A DNA stretch of 64,000 bases from DASXKD01 sp963734725 (GCA_963734725.1 CAVTIX010000017.1:62001-126000), one strand, 5' to 3'; counted from the first letter of the stretch, positions 1 to 8,098 are shown. Program-made: numbers and translations. Notes: generated by a model from the letters alone, not told the origin.

Positions 1-547
1 GGTAGCGCCGGGGCGGCCGGATGTGCCCGCCGGCCGCCACGGTCAGCGCCGTCGCGCCGTCGGGGCCTGGCAGCCATCGGTGGATCGTCCCGCGGGGGAT
101 TACCACGTAGTCGCCGGCCACGGCGTCGATCGACCCGTAGACGGACTCCAGCCGGGCGCTGCCGTTTTGCAGATAAATGGCTTCGTCGCCGATGGAGTTC
201 CGGTACAACTCCGAGTTCGCGTCCGCGGCGGCGAAGGAAATCTGGACGTCGTCATTGGCGAACAGGAGTTGCCGGCGCAGGACCAGGTCGCCGCCCTTGG
301 GCAGGTCGGTGGTGCGCACGTGCCGCGGCATCAGCGGGTGATTCGGCGCGCTTCCTTCTTCGGCGGCGCCGGCCATCCCCTCGCTCTTCACGATCGCCGT
401 GGGCGGGTGCACGTGATAGAGCAGCGAGGAATCAGAGACGAAGCCTTCTTCGCCCATGAGCTCCTCGGAGTACAAACCGCCATCGAGACGGCGGAAACGC
501 ACGTGGCGCTTGCCGGGAATCTCGCCGGCCACCCGGTAATACGGCAT
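1..547 (-). CDS. hmgA: Homogentisate 1,2-dioxygenase, 5' part (runs off the window)
   Basis: The first 182 codons of a cupin-type ring-cleavage dioxygenase; the 3' end lies beyond base 1. The protein starts MPYYRVAGEIPGKRH and continues with segments typical of actinobacterial homogentisate dioxygenase (YHVHPPT, a LYRNSIGDE-like stretch, GDYVVIPRGTIHRW in the cupin core). The enzyme opens homogentisate to maleylacetoacetate in tyrosine and phenylalanine catabolism, in the cytosol. The ATG at 545-547 is preceded by a clear AAAGGAGA ribosome site. The family is about 385-440 residues, so roughly half is missing because of the window edge and not because of damage. Assignment to the HmgA family is good; specificity cannot be tested without the iron-ligand region. 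Confidence 0.85.
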   Translation of the reverse strand, partial: MPYYRVAGEIPGKRHVRFRRLDGGLYSEELMGEEGFVSDSSLLYHVHPPTAIVKSEGMAGAAEEGSAPNHPLMPRHVRTTDLPKGGDLVLRRQLLFANDDVQISFAAADANSELYRNSIGDEAIYLQNGSARLESVYGSIDAVAGDYVVIPRGTIHRWLPGPDGATALTVAAGGHIRPPRRY

Positions 548-684
548 ATCGTCTCCTTTGACGCCAAGATCGCATGGCCCGGGCGGCTGGTGGCCGCTTG
601 CCATCTGGCCACTGCCCCCGGGGCCCGCGCCGTTACCGCGCTGCCTTCATGCGGCGCGGCGCTCCCTGCGTGCCGAGAAGGGCG

Positions 685-703
685 CTGTAGTTTTCGACTA
701 TAG
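685..703. promoter_or_regulatory. Imperfect inverted repeat between hmgA and the DUF2637 gene
   Basis: CTGTAGT-N5-ACTATAG: 7-base half-sites with one mismatch in the divergent hmgA / DUF2637 intergenic region. It could be an operator for either gene. No matching regulator gene is adjacent within the window. Confidence 0.25.
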
Positions 704-753
704 GCGGGTGCTTTGTGCCCGAGCAGTGCCGCAGGAAGGACCACCAGCCTCCG

Positions 754-2286
754 ATGAGTAACGACCCTGTTGGGCGGCGCCCCCGTTCCGCTGGCCTCCA
801 CTCGACGCTGCGCGCCGCCGCGCTCGCCGCCGTAGCGCTGGGCGTCGTGCTGCTGGCCGCCGCCGCTTTCGTGCTCTCTTATGAGGGAATACACCACATC
901 GCGCTCCGAGCTGGGGTATCCCCGGGACTCGCGAAGCTATACCCGCTCATCTTCGATGTCATGCTGGTCGTCGCGGGCGCCGCAGCGCTGGCGCTGCGCG
1001 GCGCGGGCTGGTGGGCGCGCTGTTACGCGTGGGGCTCGCTGCTGATCCTGCTCGCGGCCATGGCCGTCGGCAACGCCGTCTACGCCACGGGCACCACGCT
1101 GCCAGCCCAGCCGACGAAGGTCGCAGCGGCGGTCATCCCGTGGGTGCTGCTGCTGATGGCGTTCGGCCTGCTGTTGGTGCTGCTCCGGCACTTCCGGTCA
1201 ACCCGGTCAAGTGCTGCCATAGCCACGGCGGACGCCACCGCACCCGGGGCTGCCGCGGCCGGGACCGTCGTAGGCGCCGACGTCAACGGCGGGCCACAGA
1301 CGGCAGGCACCCAGGCCGCCGCGTCCGGTGGCAAGGTGCGCGAGCTTCCCCCGGTGGACCTGGACACGCTGCTGGGGCCCAGGGCCGGGGCGCCGCCCGC
1401 TATTGCGATCCTGCACGGCATCGGAGCGGGCCAGAACGACGGCCACCAGGTGGACCCGGTGAGCTACGGCGAGGAAACGGGCTACGTCCACCCGGACAGC
1501 TACCTCGATGAGGGGGAGTACTCGCCGCACGGTGACACGGGGGGGCCGGGGCGCCCGGGCGGGCTGGCCGGTGACACCGCTGGGGACGGCACTCACCTAG
1601 CCAGGTACGGCACCGCCCCGGCGGAAGCCGCGGCTGCCTCAGCAGCAGCCCCGGCCACCGCGGCGGAGCACCCGGCGACCCCCGCAGGGGCCTTGGCCGA
1701 CCCCGAAACAACCCGGACGACCTCGGCGGAACCGGCGGCCGCCCCCGCAGCAGCCCCGGCGACGTCCGCTGAACCGGCGGCCACCTCTGCAGCAGTCCCG
1801 GCGACCTCCGCGGAAACGCCAGCCGGGCCCGCGGCGGCCCCGGCGACGTCCGCTGAACCGGCGGCCACCTCTGCAGCAGCCCCGGCGACCTCCACGGAAC
1901 CGCTGTTCACCCCCGCAGCAGCCCCGGCGACCGCCGAGGAACCGCTGTTCACCCCCGCAGCAGCCTCGGCGACCGCCGGGGGAACGCCGGCGACGCCTGC
2001 GGAACCGCCGACTACCCCAGCGGAATCCCCGGCCACGGCGGAAACCCCGGCCACTGCCCCGATCGCCATGGCCGCTCCTGTGGGCGCCCCGGCGGGCGAG
2101 GCGGCCTCGGGCACGGGGAATGGCATGGTGGCCGGGGGCGGCCCAGCAGGCGCCGAGACGCCGACGGGCCAGGAGGCCGTGGCAGAGACCGGCCAGGACG
2201 GCGCTGGCGTCACGCAGGAAGCGGAAGGCGACGGGGGGCCCGCGCTGGAGCGGATACGGAGTACCCCGACCCGTCCCGAGGAGTGA
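754..2286 (+). CDS. DUF2637 (SpdB-like) membrane protein with long Ala/Pro/Thr-rich tail
   Basis: About 510 residues. The first ~140 carry four hydrophobic segments with a GVSPGLAKLYPLIFDVML-type stretch typical of DUF2637 proteins, which occur on actinomycete plasmids and integrative elements and also on chromosomes; function is unknown. From about residue 290 to 460 the protein is low-complexity, built from repeated PAAAPATSAEPAATSA-like blocks, probably an extended cytoplasmic or surface region. ATG 754 is preferred because AGGAAGGA lies at 733-740; a GTG at 715 would add 13 residues. It is divergent from hmgA and convergent with ispF. No other conjugation genes are visible, so transfer function is not inferred. 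Confidence 0.7.
   Translation: MSNDPVGRRPRSAGLHSTLRAAALAAVALGVVLLAAAAFVLSYEGIHHIALRAGVSPGLAKLYPLIFDVMLVVAGAAALALRGAGWWARCYAWGSLLILLAAMAVGNAVYATGTTLPAQPTKVAAAVIPWVLLLMAFGLLLVLLRHFRSTRSSAAIATADATAPGAAAAGTVVGADVNGGPQTAGTQAAASGGKVRELPPVDLDTLLGPRAGAPPAIAILHGIGAGQNDGHQVDPVSYGEETGYVHPDSYLDEGEYSPHGDTGGPGRPGGLAGDTAGDGTHLARYGTAPAEAAAASAAAPATAAEHPATPAGALADPETTRTTSAEPAAAPAAAPATSAEPAATSAAVPATSAETPAGPAAAPATSAEPAATSAAAPATSTEPLFTPAAAPATAEEPLFTPAAASATAGGTPATPAEPPTTPAESPATAETPATAPIAMAAPVGAPAGEAASGTGNGMVAGGGPAGAETPTGQEAVAETGQDGAGVTQEAEGDGGPALERIRSTPTRPEE
1626..2060 (+). repeat. In-frame imperfect repeats (Ala/Pro/Thr/Glu) in the DUF2637 gene
   Basis: Recurring blocks of roughly 20-60 bp containing CCCGCAGCAGCCCCGGCGA and related forms, all in frame. 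The copies differ at many positions, so this is an expanding and drifting coding repeat and not a recent duplication. Confidence 0.7.
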
Positions 2287-2426
2287 TGGCGCTGGCCTGG
2301 GCAGCGAGCGCTTGAACCTCGCTGGCCCAGCGGCGCTCTTCCTCGCCCACGGGACCACGGCCCCGCCGAGTGCCGTTGGGCGCCCGTACGGCGGAATCAG
2401 GGCGGCCGCGCTCCGGCTGCGCTGGC

Positions 2427-2909
2427 TCAGGCGCGCGTCACGAGCGCGGTGGCGACCGCGGCGATGCCCTCGCCGCGGCCGGTCAGGCCGAGCCCGTCCG
2501 TTGTGGTCCCGGACAGGCTGACCGGGACGCCGCCCAGGGCCTCGGACAGCACCTTCTGCGCCTCGTCCCGCCGTGCCGCGATGCGCGGCCGGGTCCCGAT
2601 CACCTGGATCGCGACGTTGCCTATCGCGAACCCGGCGCCCGCGAGCAACGCGGCGGTGGCCCGCAGCAACGCGGGCCCGGACGCTCCGGCCCAGGCAGGC
2701 TCGGCGGTGCCGAAATTGCTGCCCAGGTCGCCAAGCCCGGCCGCAGACAGCAGCGCATCGCAAGCGGCGTGCGCCGCCACATCCCCGTCGGAGTGACCGG
2801 TCAGCCCGGCTTCGCCCGGCCAGAGCAGCCCTGCCAGATACAGCGGCCGCCCGGCCGCGAGTGGGTGCACGTCGACACCGACGCCCACTCTCGGCAAATC
2901 ATCGGGCAC
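2427..2909 (-). CDS. ispF: 2-C-methyl-D-erythritol 2,4-cyclodiphosphate synthase
   Basis: 160 residues, the usual length. It cyclises CDP-methylerythritol 2-phosphate with loss of CMP, the fifth step of the MEP isoprenoid pathway. Seen: metal ligands Asp13 and His15 in VDVHPL, His47 in GHSDGDVAAHA, and the C-terminal TTTDGLGLTGRGEG signature. It starts at GTG 2907-2909, 29 bp after the carD stop on the same strand, so the two are probably co-transcribed. The ispD gene that commonly lies between carD and ispF in actinobacteria is absent from this position. Confidence 0.95.
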   Translation of the reverse strand: MPDDLPRVGVGVDVHPLAAGRPLYLAGLLWPGEAGLTGHSDGDVAAHAACDALLSAAGLGDLGSNFGTAEPAWAGASGPALLRATAALLAGAGFAIGNVAIQVIGTRPRIAARRDEAQKVLSEALGGVPVSLSGTTTDGLGLTGRGEGIAAVATALVTRA

Positions 2910-2938
2910 GTGGGACCAGCACCAGGAAAGGCGGCTGG

Positions 2939-3421
2939 TCAGGAAGCAAGGATCTCGTCGAGCAGTGCCTCGGCCTTGTCCTCGTTAGTCTTCTCGGCCA
3001 GCGCGAGCTCGCTCACCAGAATCTGCCGGGCCTTAGCCAGCATCCGCTTCTCACCCGCGGAAAGGCCACGTTCCCGGTCCCTTCGCCACAGGTCACGGAC
3101 CACCTCGGCCACCTTGTTCACGTCGCCGGAGGCGAGCTTCTCCAGGTTGGCCTTATACCGCCTCGACCAGTTGGTCGGCTCCTCGGTGTGCGGGGCGCGG
3201 AGCACCTCGAACACCCGCTCCAGGCCTTCCTGCCCGACGACATCGCGCACACCCACCAGTTCCGCGTTGTCCGCCGGCACGCGGACGGTCAGGTCGCCCT
3301 TGTTGACCTTGAGAACCAGGTAGGTCATTTCCGCACCCTTGATGGTGCGGGTTTCGATTTCCTCGATGCGAGCAGCCCCATGGTGGGGGTAGACGACCGT
3401 GTCGCCGACCTTGAAAGTCAT
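2939..3421 (-). CDS. carD: CarD-family RNA polymerase-binding transcription regulator
   Basis: 160 residues, almost identical in layout to the mycobacterial CarD (~162). CarD binds the RNA polymerase beta subunit and stabilises the open complex at rRNA and housekeeping promoters. Seen: N-terminal RNAP-interaction domain beginning TFKVGDTVVYPHHG, then the helical DNA-binding domain with PHTEEPTNWSRRYKANLEKL and AGEKRMLAKARQIL. The start is placed at ATG 3419-3421, giving ~10 bp from GGAAGGGG; an ATG three codons upstream would sit too close. It lies upstream of ispF on the same strand. Confidence 0.95.
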   Translation of the reverse strand: MTFKVGDTVVYPHHGAARIEEIETRTIKGAEMTYLVLKVNKGDLTVRVPADNAELVGVRDVVGQEGLERVFEVLRAPHTEEPTNWSRRYKANLEKLASGDVNKVAEVVRDLWRRDRERGLSAGEKRMLAKARQILVSELALAEKTNEDKAEALLDEILAS

Positions 3422-3757
3422 GTGGCACATACCCCTTCCGCTAGACCTATGCTACCACGCCGAACGCTGTCCAATGGCCGCGCTTGACGGTAAACCTGCA
3501 GGTCAAGGAGACAATTAACGCATCTGAAAGTGATCCAATCCGGGCCGGGCGCCTTCCGCGCCTGCGTCTGGAACCGGCTCAGTGCGGCTCCGGCGGCGCC
3601 TCTGGCGGCGACTGACCTTCGTACCTGCCTAACCAGAGACCGGCCGCCGGGCGCCGGGCGCGCGGGCGCACACGGCGGGGACCGTGCCGGTTACGCCGCG
3701 CCCCGCGCTGGCTCATACTGGAGGGGAATCAGGCCGCTCGTGCGGGAGAGAGTACGC
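3422..3757. other. Divergent intergenic region carD / CxxC protein
   Basis: About 336 bp with no convincing gene. A TAGCAT hexamer on the minus strand near 3450 is a possible -10 for carD. The open frame continuing left of 3758 on the plus strand has atypical composition and no ribosome site, so it is treated as non-coding. Confidence 0.4.
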
Positions 3758-4537
3758 GTGAATGCTGGCGGCGACCCGGGGCGGGACGATTATGGCCTGC
3801 CACCGGTCGACATTGAGGTACCGGACGACGCCCGGGCGCTCGCCAGGGATGTGCAGGCATACCACCGCGAGCTGCGGGCGCGGCGCAGGCGGCGCCTGGC
3901 CAAGAGGTTCTACGGCCCGCTGACCAGGGACGGCATGGTGCTGCCCCTGCTCGCCGGGTGCCTCGCGCTGACCCTGCTCGCCGCCACGCTGCTCACCGTG
4001 TTCACCGCGAGGCAGGCCGCGATCAGCCTGCGGCCGCCCCGGCCGGGGGCGAGCCACGCCGCGGGGATTAGCCGCCCCGGGGAACCGCTGCTCAACGCGC
4101 TGCTGTTCGCCTCCGGCATACCAGAGGCGCTGGACAGCCTCCCCGGGACCGTGCTGGTGCTGGCCCTGGTCCCGCCGGGGTGCCGCCGCTGCCTGCCCGA
4201 CCTGAAGCGGCTCACCGTCCAGGCGGCCCCAGCCGAGCTCTACCTGGTGGGGGTGCGGGGCAAAAAGGTAGATGACCTCGCCAGGCCACTGGGGCTGGGC
4301 CCGGCGCACGCATTGGACGACAGGGACAACGCGCTTCCACCGCACTATCAGGTGTCGGCGCTGACCGCCGTCGTGGTCAAGCACGACGGCACGGTGGTCC
4401 GCGTGTTCCCGCGCGGCAGCTGGCTCCATATCCAGGACGACGTGCGGGCGCTGAGCCCGGCCAGCCCGGCGTCGATGGTGCCCTCCCCCACCGGGAAATC
4501 GGCCACGGCAACGGCAGGCAGTTCTGCGGCCGGCTGA
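3758..4537 (+). CDS. Membrane-anchored thioredoxin-fold-like protein with CRRC motif
   Basis: 259 residues from GTG 3758 (GGGAGAGAG at 3744-3752). Layout: a charged cytoplasmic N-terminus with RARRRRRLAKR, one hydrophobic helix at about 59-84, then an extracytoplasmic domain. That domain contains TVLVLALVPPGCRRCLPDLK (Cys142, Cys145), where a beta strand runs into a CxxC as in thioredoxin-like proteins, and ends in a low-complexity tail. Inference: an exported thiol-redox or peroxiredoxin-like protein; no exact family is recognised. The next gene on the same strand, an LpqE/PCuAC-like lipoprotein, also acts outside the membrane, which fits a shared envelope role such as metal or thiol handling. 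Confidence 0.65.
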   Translation: MNAGGDPGRDDYGLPPVDIEVPDDARALARDVQAYHRELRARRRRRLAKRFYGPLTRDGMVLPLLAGCLALTLLAATLLTVFTARQAAISLRPPRPGASHAAGISRPGEPLLNALLFASGIPEALDSLPGTVLVLALVPPGCRRCLPDLKRLTVQAAPAELYLVGVRGKKVDDLARPLGLGPAHALDDRDNALPPHYQVSALTAVVVKHDGTVVRVFPRGSWLHIQDDVRALSPASPASMVPSPTGKSATATAGSSAAG

Positions 4538-4665
4538 CGCCCCCAGGGACTGTGGCGTGTCCGCCAGGGCTGCCGTGACCCGCGTAGGGGCGAGCCGATA
4601 CGCTGTGCCGCGACACAGGGTGCTCGTTGACGCAAGGGGCCGCTCGAGCCGGAGGGGAGCACACA

Positions 4666-5250
4666 GTGATCCGCAGCAGGCGCGGCGTGCTGTCGCTGCG
4701 CGGCCTCGCGGCGGTGGCCGCCGCGAGCCTGATTCCCGCCATCGCCGGCTGTGAGGCCGGGGCCAACGCGCCCACCCAGCAGTGGCATCAGCCCACGGCA
4801 GGCGCGTCGGCGATCGTGAACAACACGCTCCGGATCAACAACATGTTCGTGCTCGGGCCCGCGCCAGGTTTCTCGCTGCCCCGCGGCGCCTCGGCGGGCG
4901 TGTTCCTCGCCCTGACCAACAACGGCGTTCCGGACCGGCTGCTCAGCATCAACGCCCCCGCCGCGGCCACGTCGGTCCGGGTGCCGATCGGGGGGATCAG
5001 CCTCGGCCACAAGCAATCGCTGTTCCTCACCGGGCCGTCCCCCAGGGTGCTGCTCGTACACCTCACCCGTATCCTCAACGGCGGCCAGTACATCCGGGTG
5101 AACATGAACTTCCAGAACGCCGGCCATGTGTCGCTGCTGGTCCCGGTGATGCCGCGGGCCGCGTTCTACGGGACCTTCTCGCCGGCGCCGCTGCTCCTGC
5201 ACCCGAACATCCCGGCGCCGCCGACGCCAGCACCCACGACAAGCCGGTAG
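4666..5250 (+). CDS. LpqE-like lipoprotein (copper chaperone PCuAC-like domain)
   Basis: 194 residues from GTG 4666, preceded by GGAGGGGAG at 4651-4659. It has a lipoprotein signal peptide: Arg-rich N-terminus, hydrophobic core, and lipobox AIAGC with Cys29. The mature part resembles the PCu(A)C / DUF461 beta-sandwich, with VFLALTNNGVPDRLLS and a conserved IGGISL-type strand. The usual copper ligands (H-M...M pattern) are not obvious, so copper binding is only inferred. In mycobacteria the lipoprotein lpqE lies next to carD, and the same proximity here supports the name. The C-terminus is Pro/Ala/Thr rich. Confidence 0.75.
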   Translation: MIRSRRGVLSLRGLAAVAAASLIPAIAGCEAGANAPTQQWHQPTAGASAIVNNTLRINNMFVLGPAPGFSLPRGASAGVFLALTNNGVPDRLLSINAPAAATSVRVPIGGISLGHKQSLFLTGPSPRVLLVHLTRILNGGQYIRVNMNFQNAGHVSLLVPVMPRAAFYGTFSPAPLLLHPNIPAPPTPAPTTSR

Positions 5251-5277
5251 CCCCCGGGCCTCCGTCCGGCAGGGCGC

Positions 5278-5964
5278 TCAGTCGCCGGGCTCGAACTTGT
5301 AGCCGAGCCCGCGGACCGTGATGATGTGCCGCGGGTTCCCCGGGTCAGTTTCGATCTTGGCCCGCAGCCGCTTGATGTGCACATCCAGGGTCTTGGTGTC
5401 GCCGACGTAGTCCGCGCCCCAGACCCGGTCGATGAGCTGCATCCGGGCCAGCACCCGGCCGACGTTCCGCAGCAGGACCTCGAGCAGTTCGAACTCCTTG
5501 AGCGGCACCTGCACCTGCTCGCCGCGCACGGTCACGACATGACGGTCCACGTCCATCCGGACCGGGCCGGACTCCATGACCGAGCCGCCGGGCTCGTCTG
5601 GTTCGCCGCGCCGCCGCAGCACGGCGCGCATCCTGGCAACCAGCTCCCGGGAGGAGAACGGCTTGGTCACGTAGTCGTCGGCGCCGAGTTCCAGGCCGAC
5701 GACCTTGTCGATCTCGCTGTCCTTGGCGGTCAGCATGATCACCGGAACGTTGGACCGCTCCCGCAGCGTGCGGCACACCTCGCTGCCCGGCAGCCCGGGC
5801 AGCATCAGGTCGAGCAGCACCAGGTCGGCGCCGTTCCGGTCGAATGCCTCGATCGCGTCCGGCCCGGTCGGGCAGACCGCCACCTCGAAGCCCTCCCGGC
5901 GCAGCATGTACGACAGCGCGTCGCTGAAGGATTCCTCGTCTTCGACCACCAGCACCCGCGTCAC
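5278..5964 (-). CDS. regX3: OmpR-family response regulator (RegX3/PhoP-like)
   Basis: 228 residues. Receiver domain at the N-terminus (VTRVLVVEDEESF, phospho-acceptor Asp in DLVLLDLMLPG, TAKDS switch, VTKPFSSREL) and an OmpR winged helix at the C-terminus ending TVRGLGYKF. It is the regulator of the phosphate-responsive SenX3-RegX3 (PhoR-PhoP) system. GTG 5962-5964 overlaps the kinase stop by GTGA and has GGGAGGCGG upstream, so expression is translationally coupled to the kinase. The layout regX3-senX3-gpmA/mshA matches the mycobacterial neighbourhood. Confidence 0.93.
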   Translation of the reverse strand: MTRVLVVEDEESFSDALSYMLRREGFEVAVCPTGPDAIEAFDRNGADLVLLDLMLPGLPGSEVCRTLRERSNVPVIMLTAKDSEIDKVVGLELGADDYVTKPFSSRELVARMRAVLRRRGEPDEPGGSVMESGPVRMDVDRHVVTVRGEQVQVPLKEFELLEVLLRNVGRVLARMQLIDRVWGADYVGDTKTLDVHIKRLRAKIETDPGNPRHIITVRGLGYKFEPGD

Positions 5965-7190
5965 TTGACCGCCTCCCTGACGTGCTTCGCGGGACCGCTG
6001 GGCTGGTTGCCGCCAGCGGCCGGGGGTTTGCTCACGATAGGCATCTGCAGGGTAAAGGTGGACCCGACGCCTTCCTGGCTCCACACCGTGACCTTGCCGC
6101 GGTGCGCGGCCATCACGTGCTTAACGATCGCCAGGCCCAGGCCGGTCCCGCCGGTGGCCCTCGACCGGGCGGGGTCCACCCGGTAGAACCGCTCGAAGAT
6201 CCGCTCGAGATCACGCTCGGGGATGCCGATCCCCTGGTCGGCGACGCTGATCTGGGCCGTGCGGGCGCCGTTGCGGGATACGGAGACCACCACCCTGGTC
6301 CGCTCCGGGCTGTAGACGACCGCGTTCTCCAGCAGGTTCCGCAGCGCCGTCACCAGCAGGTCTTCGTCGCCGAGCACGAGCACGCGCTCGTCACAAGCGG
6401 CTACGAGGTCGATCCCCCGTACGCTCGCCTTCATCCGGACCCGGTCCAGCGCCTCGGCCACCACCGCAGACAGGTCCACCGGGATCGGATCCGGCATGGG
6501 CTCAGCCGCCTGGATCCGCGACAGGGTGATCAGGTCCTGGACCAGGTAGGTCAGCCGCGACGCCTCCTGGCGCATGCGCCCGGCGAAGCGGCGCACCGCG
6601 TCGGGGTCATCGGCCGCCTCCTCCATGGTCTCGGCGAGCAGCGCGAGCGCGCCCACGGGGGTCTTGAGCTCGTGGCTGATGTTGGCGACGAAGTCCCGCC
6701 GGACCTCCTCCACCCGCCGGCTCTCCGTCTGGTCTTCGGCGAGCAGCAGGATGAGGCCATCGGGGCCGAGCGGGGCCACCCGTACCGCGAAACTGGTCCG
6801 CCGCCCGCCGAACGAGCTGCCGGAGAGATCGATTTCACCTTCGCGGGTTTGCCCGTCCCGCCGGACCTGGCGCACCAGCGCGAGCAACTCCCCCACCATG
6901 AGCCGACCGTCCTTGACCAGGCCGAAGGCGCGCGCCGCCTCGCTGGCCATGAGCACCATGTCGGCGTGGTCAAGCACGACGGCGGAAGAGGAGAGCACGG
7001 ACAGCACCGACGCCACTCCCCGAGGGAGCCTGCTGGCGCGCGGCCGATCCGTCGCTGGGTCATGAGTAGCGACACGCCCGCTGGCGGTCACCAGCGGGCC
7101 CTTGCCGCGGCGGGGCGCGGCGCTGGCACCCGGGCGAAACCAGGCGTCACGTGCACGCTCACATTTCGATGGTATGCGGAGAACGCCCAA
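5961..7190 (-). CDS. senX3: SenX3/PhoR-like sensor histidine kinase without an evident membrane segment
   Basis: Up to 409 residues from TTG 7190 (a TAA lies just upstream in frame); GTG 7091 is an alternative giving 376. Seen: a PAS-like region from VLSVLSSSAVVLDHAD, the H-box VANISHELKTPVGAL, N-box RNLLENAVVYSPERT, and ATP-lid motifs DQGIGIPERD, RATGGTGLGLAIVKH. Homologues carry one or two N-terminal transmembrane helices before the PAS region; here the residues before it are polar and no hydrophobic helix is visible with either start. The ligand or partner (PhoU) is not encoded beside it. It probably phosphorylates the overlapping RegX3 under phosphate limitation. Confidence 0.88.
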   Translation of the reverse strand: MGVLRIPSKCERARDAWFRPGASAAPRRGKGPLVTASGRVATHDPATDRPRASRLPRGVASVLSVLSSSAVVLDHADMVLMASEAARAFGLVKDGRLMVGELLALVRQVRRDGQTREGEIDLSGSSFGGRRTSFAVRVAPLGPDGLILLLAEDQTESRRVEEVRRDFVANISHELKTPVGALALLAETMEEAADDPDAVRRFAGRMRQEASRLTYLVQDLITLSRIQAAEPMPDPIPVDLSAVVAEALDRVRMKASVRGIDLVAACDERVLVLGDEDLLVTALRNLLENAVVYSPERTRVVVSVSRNGARTAQISVADQGIGIPERDLERIFERFYRVDPARSRATGGTGLGLAIVKHVMAAHRGKVTVWSQEGVGSTFTLQMPIVSKPPAAGGNQPSGPAKHVREAVK

Positions 7191-7222
7191 GGCGCCTTAG
7201 GCCCTCTCCTCCCCATGGGCGT

Positions 7223-7266
7223 GTTCCTCAGGTATTCATACAACAGTCATTGACCGGTCATGGCGC
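7223..7266. promoter_or_regulatory. Four 11-bp direct repeats resembling a PHO box
   Basis: GTTCCTCAGGT, ATTCATACAAC, AGTCATTGACC and GGTCATGGCGC follow one another with exact 11-bp phasing. Each holds a (T/G)TC(A/C)-type core at the same place, as in the direct-repeat units bound by Streptomyces PhoP. They lie 33-76 bp upstream of senX3, where autoregulation by RegX3/PhoP would be expected. Recognition is by eye. Confidence 0.5.
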
Positions 7267-7327
7267 CTTTTCCCGGGCCTAACGCGTCAAGCAGCCAGGT
7301 CACCTGCTGCGCGGCAGCCGCGCGAAG

Positions 7328-8071
7328 TCATCGTCCCTGGTCACGGACTGCCTGGGCGGCGGCCGCGGCGGCCGCCGGGTCGAGGTAGCTGCCGCCGGGC
7401 AGCACCGGGCGGAAGCGCTTGTCCAGCTCGTAGACGAGCGGGATGCCGGTGGGGATGTTCAGCCCGGCGATCTCGGCGTCGCTGATTTCGTCGAGGTGCT
7501 TGACCAGGGCGCGCAGCGAGTTGCCGTGGGCCACCACGAGCGCCGTACGGTCGCCGGCGAGATCGGGCACGATCGCGTCGTACCAGTACGGGAGCATCCG
7601 GTGCAGCACGTCGGCGAGGCACTCGGTGCGGGGCAGCAACTCCGGCGGCAGGTGCGCGTAGCGGGGGTCCCCCGCCTGGGAGAGCGGATGATCATCGGGC
7701 AGGGGCGGCGGCGGGACGTCGTAGGACCTGCGCCACACCATGAACTGCTCGTCGCCGAACTCCTGCCTTGTCTGCGCCTTGTTCTTACCCTGCAGCGCAC
7801 CGTAGTGGCGCTCGTTCAGCCGCCACGACCTGGCCACCGGCAGCCAGAGCAGGCCCGCCTCCTCCAGCGCCAGGTTGGCCGTCTGGATGGCGCGGGTCAG
7901 CACGGACGTGTGCACGATCTGCGGAGCGAGCCCGTGGTCGCGGAGCAGCTTGCCGCCGGCGACCGCCTCCCGGGCGCCGGCGCCGGAGAGCCCGACGTCC
8001 ACCCAGCCAGTGAACAGGCCCTCCGCGTTCCACTCGCTTTCGCCGTGCCGGAGCAGCACCAGTGAGGACAT
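7328..8071 (-). CDS. gpmA: 2,3-bisphosphoglycerate-dependent phosphoglycerate mutase
   Basis: 247 residues, normal for the family. It interconverts 3- and 2-phosphoglycerate in glycolysis. Seen: phosphohistidine motif LLRHGESEWN (His9), RLNERHYGALQGKNK, and the second catalytic His in VVAHGNSLRALVKHL. ATG 8069-8071 is the family start; reading further upstream would translate a 36-bp repeat array. It is divergent from mshA, with the shared control region holding that array. Confidence 0.95.
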   Translation of the reverse strand: MSSLVLLRHGESEWNAEGLFTGWVDVGLSGAGAREAVAGGKLLRDHGLAPQIVHTSVLTRAIQTANLALEEAGLLWLPVARSWRLNERHYGALQGKNKAQTRQEFGDEQFMVWRRSYDVPPPPLPDDHPLSQAGDPRYAHLPPELLPRTECLADVLHRMLPYWYDAIVPDLAGDRTALVVAHGNSLRALVKHLDEISDAEIAGLNIPTGIPLVYELDKRFRPVLPGGSYLDPAAAAAAAQAVRDQGR

Positions 8072-8098
8072 GGCCGAGAGCCTATCCGCCCCGCTGCT

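Noticed and set aside
715..753. Upstream GTG start for the DUF2637 protein
   Set aside because: No ribosome site in front of it, whereas ATG 754 follows AGGAAGGA.
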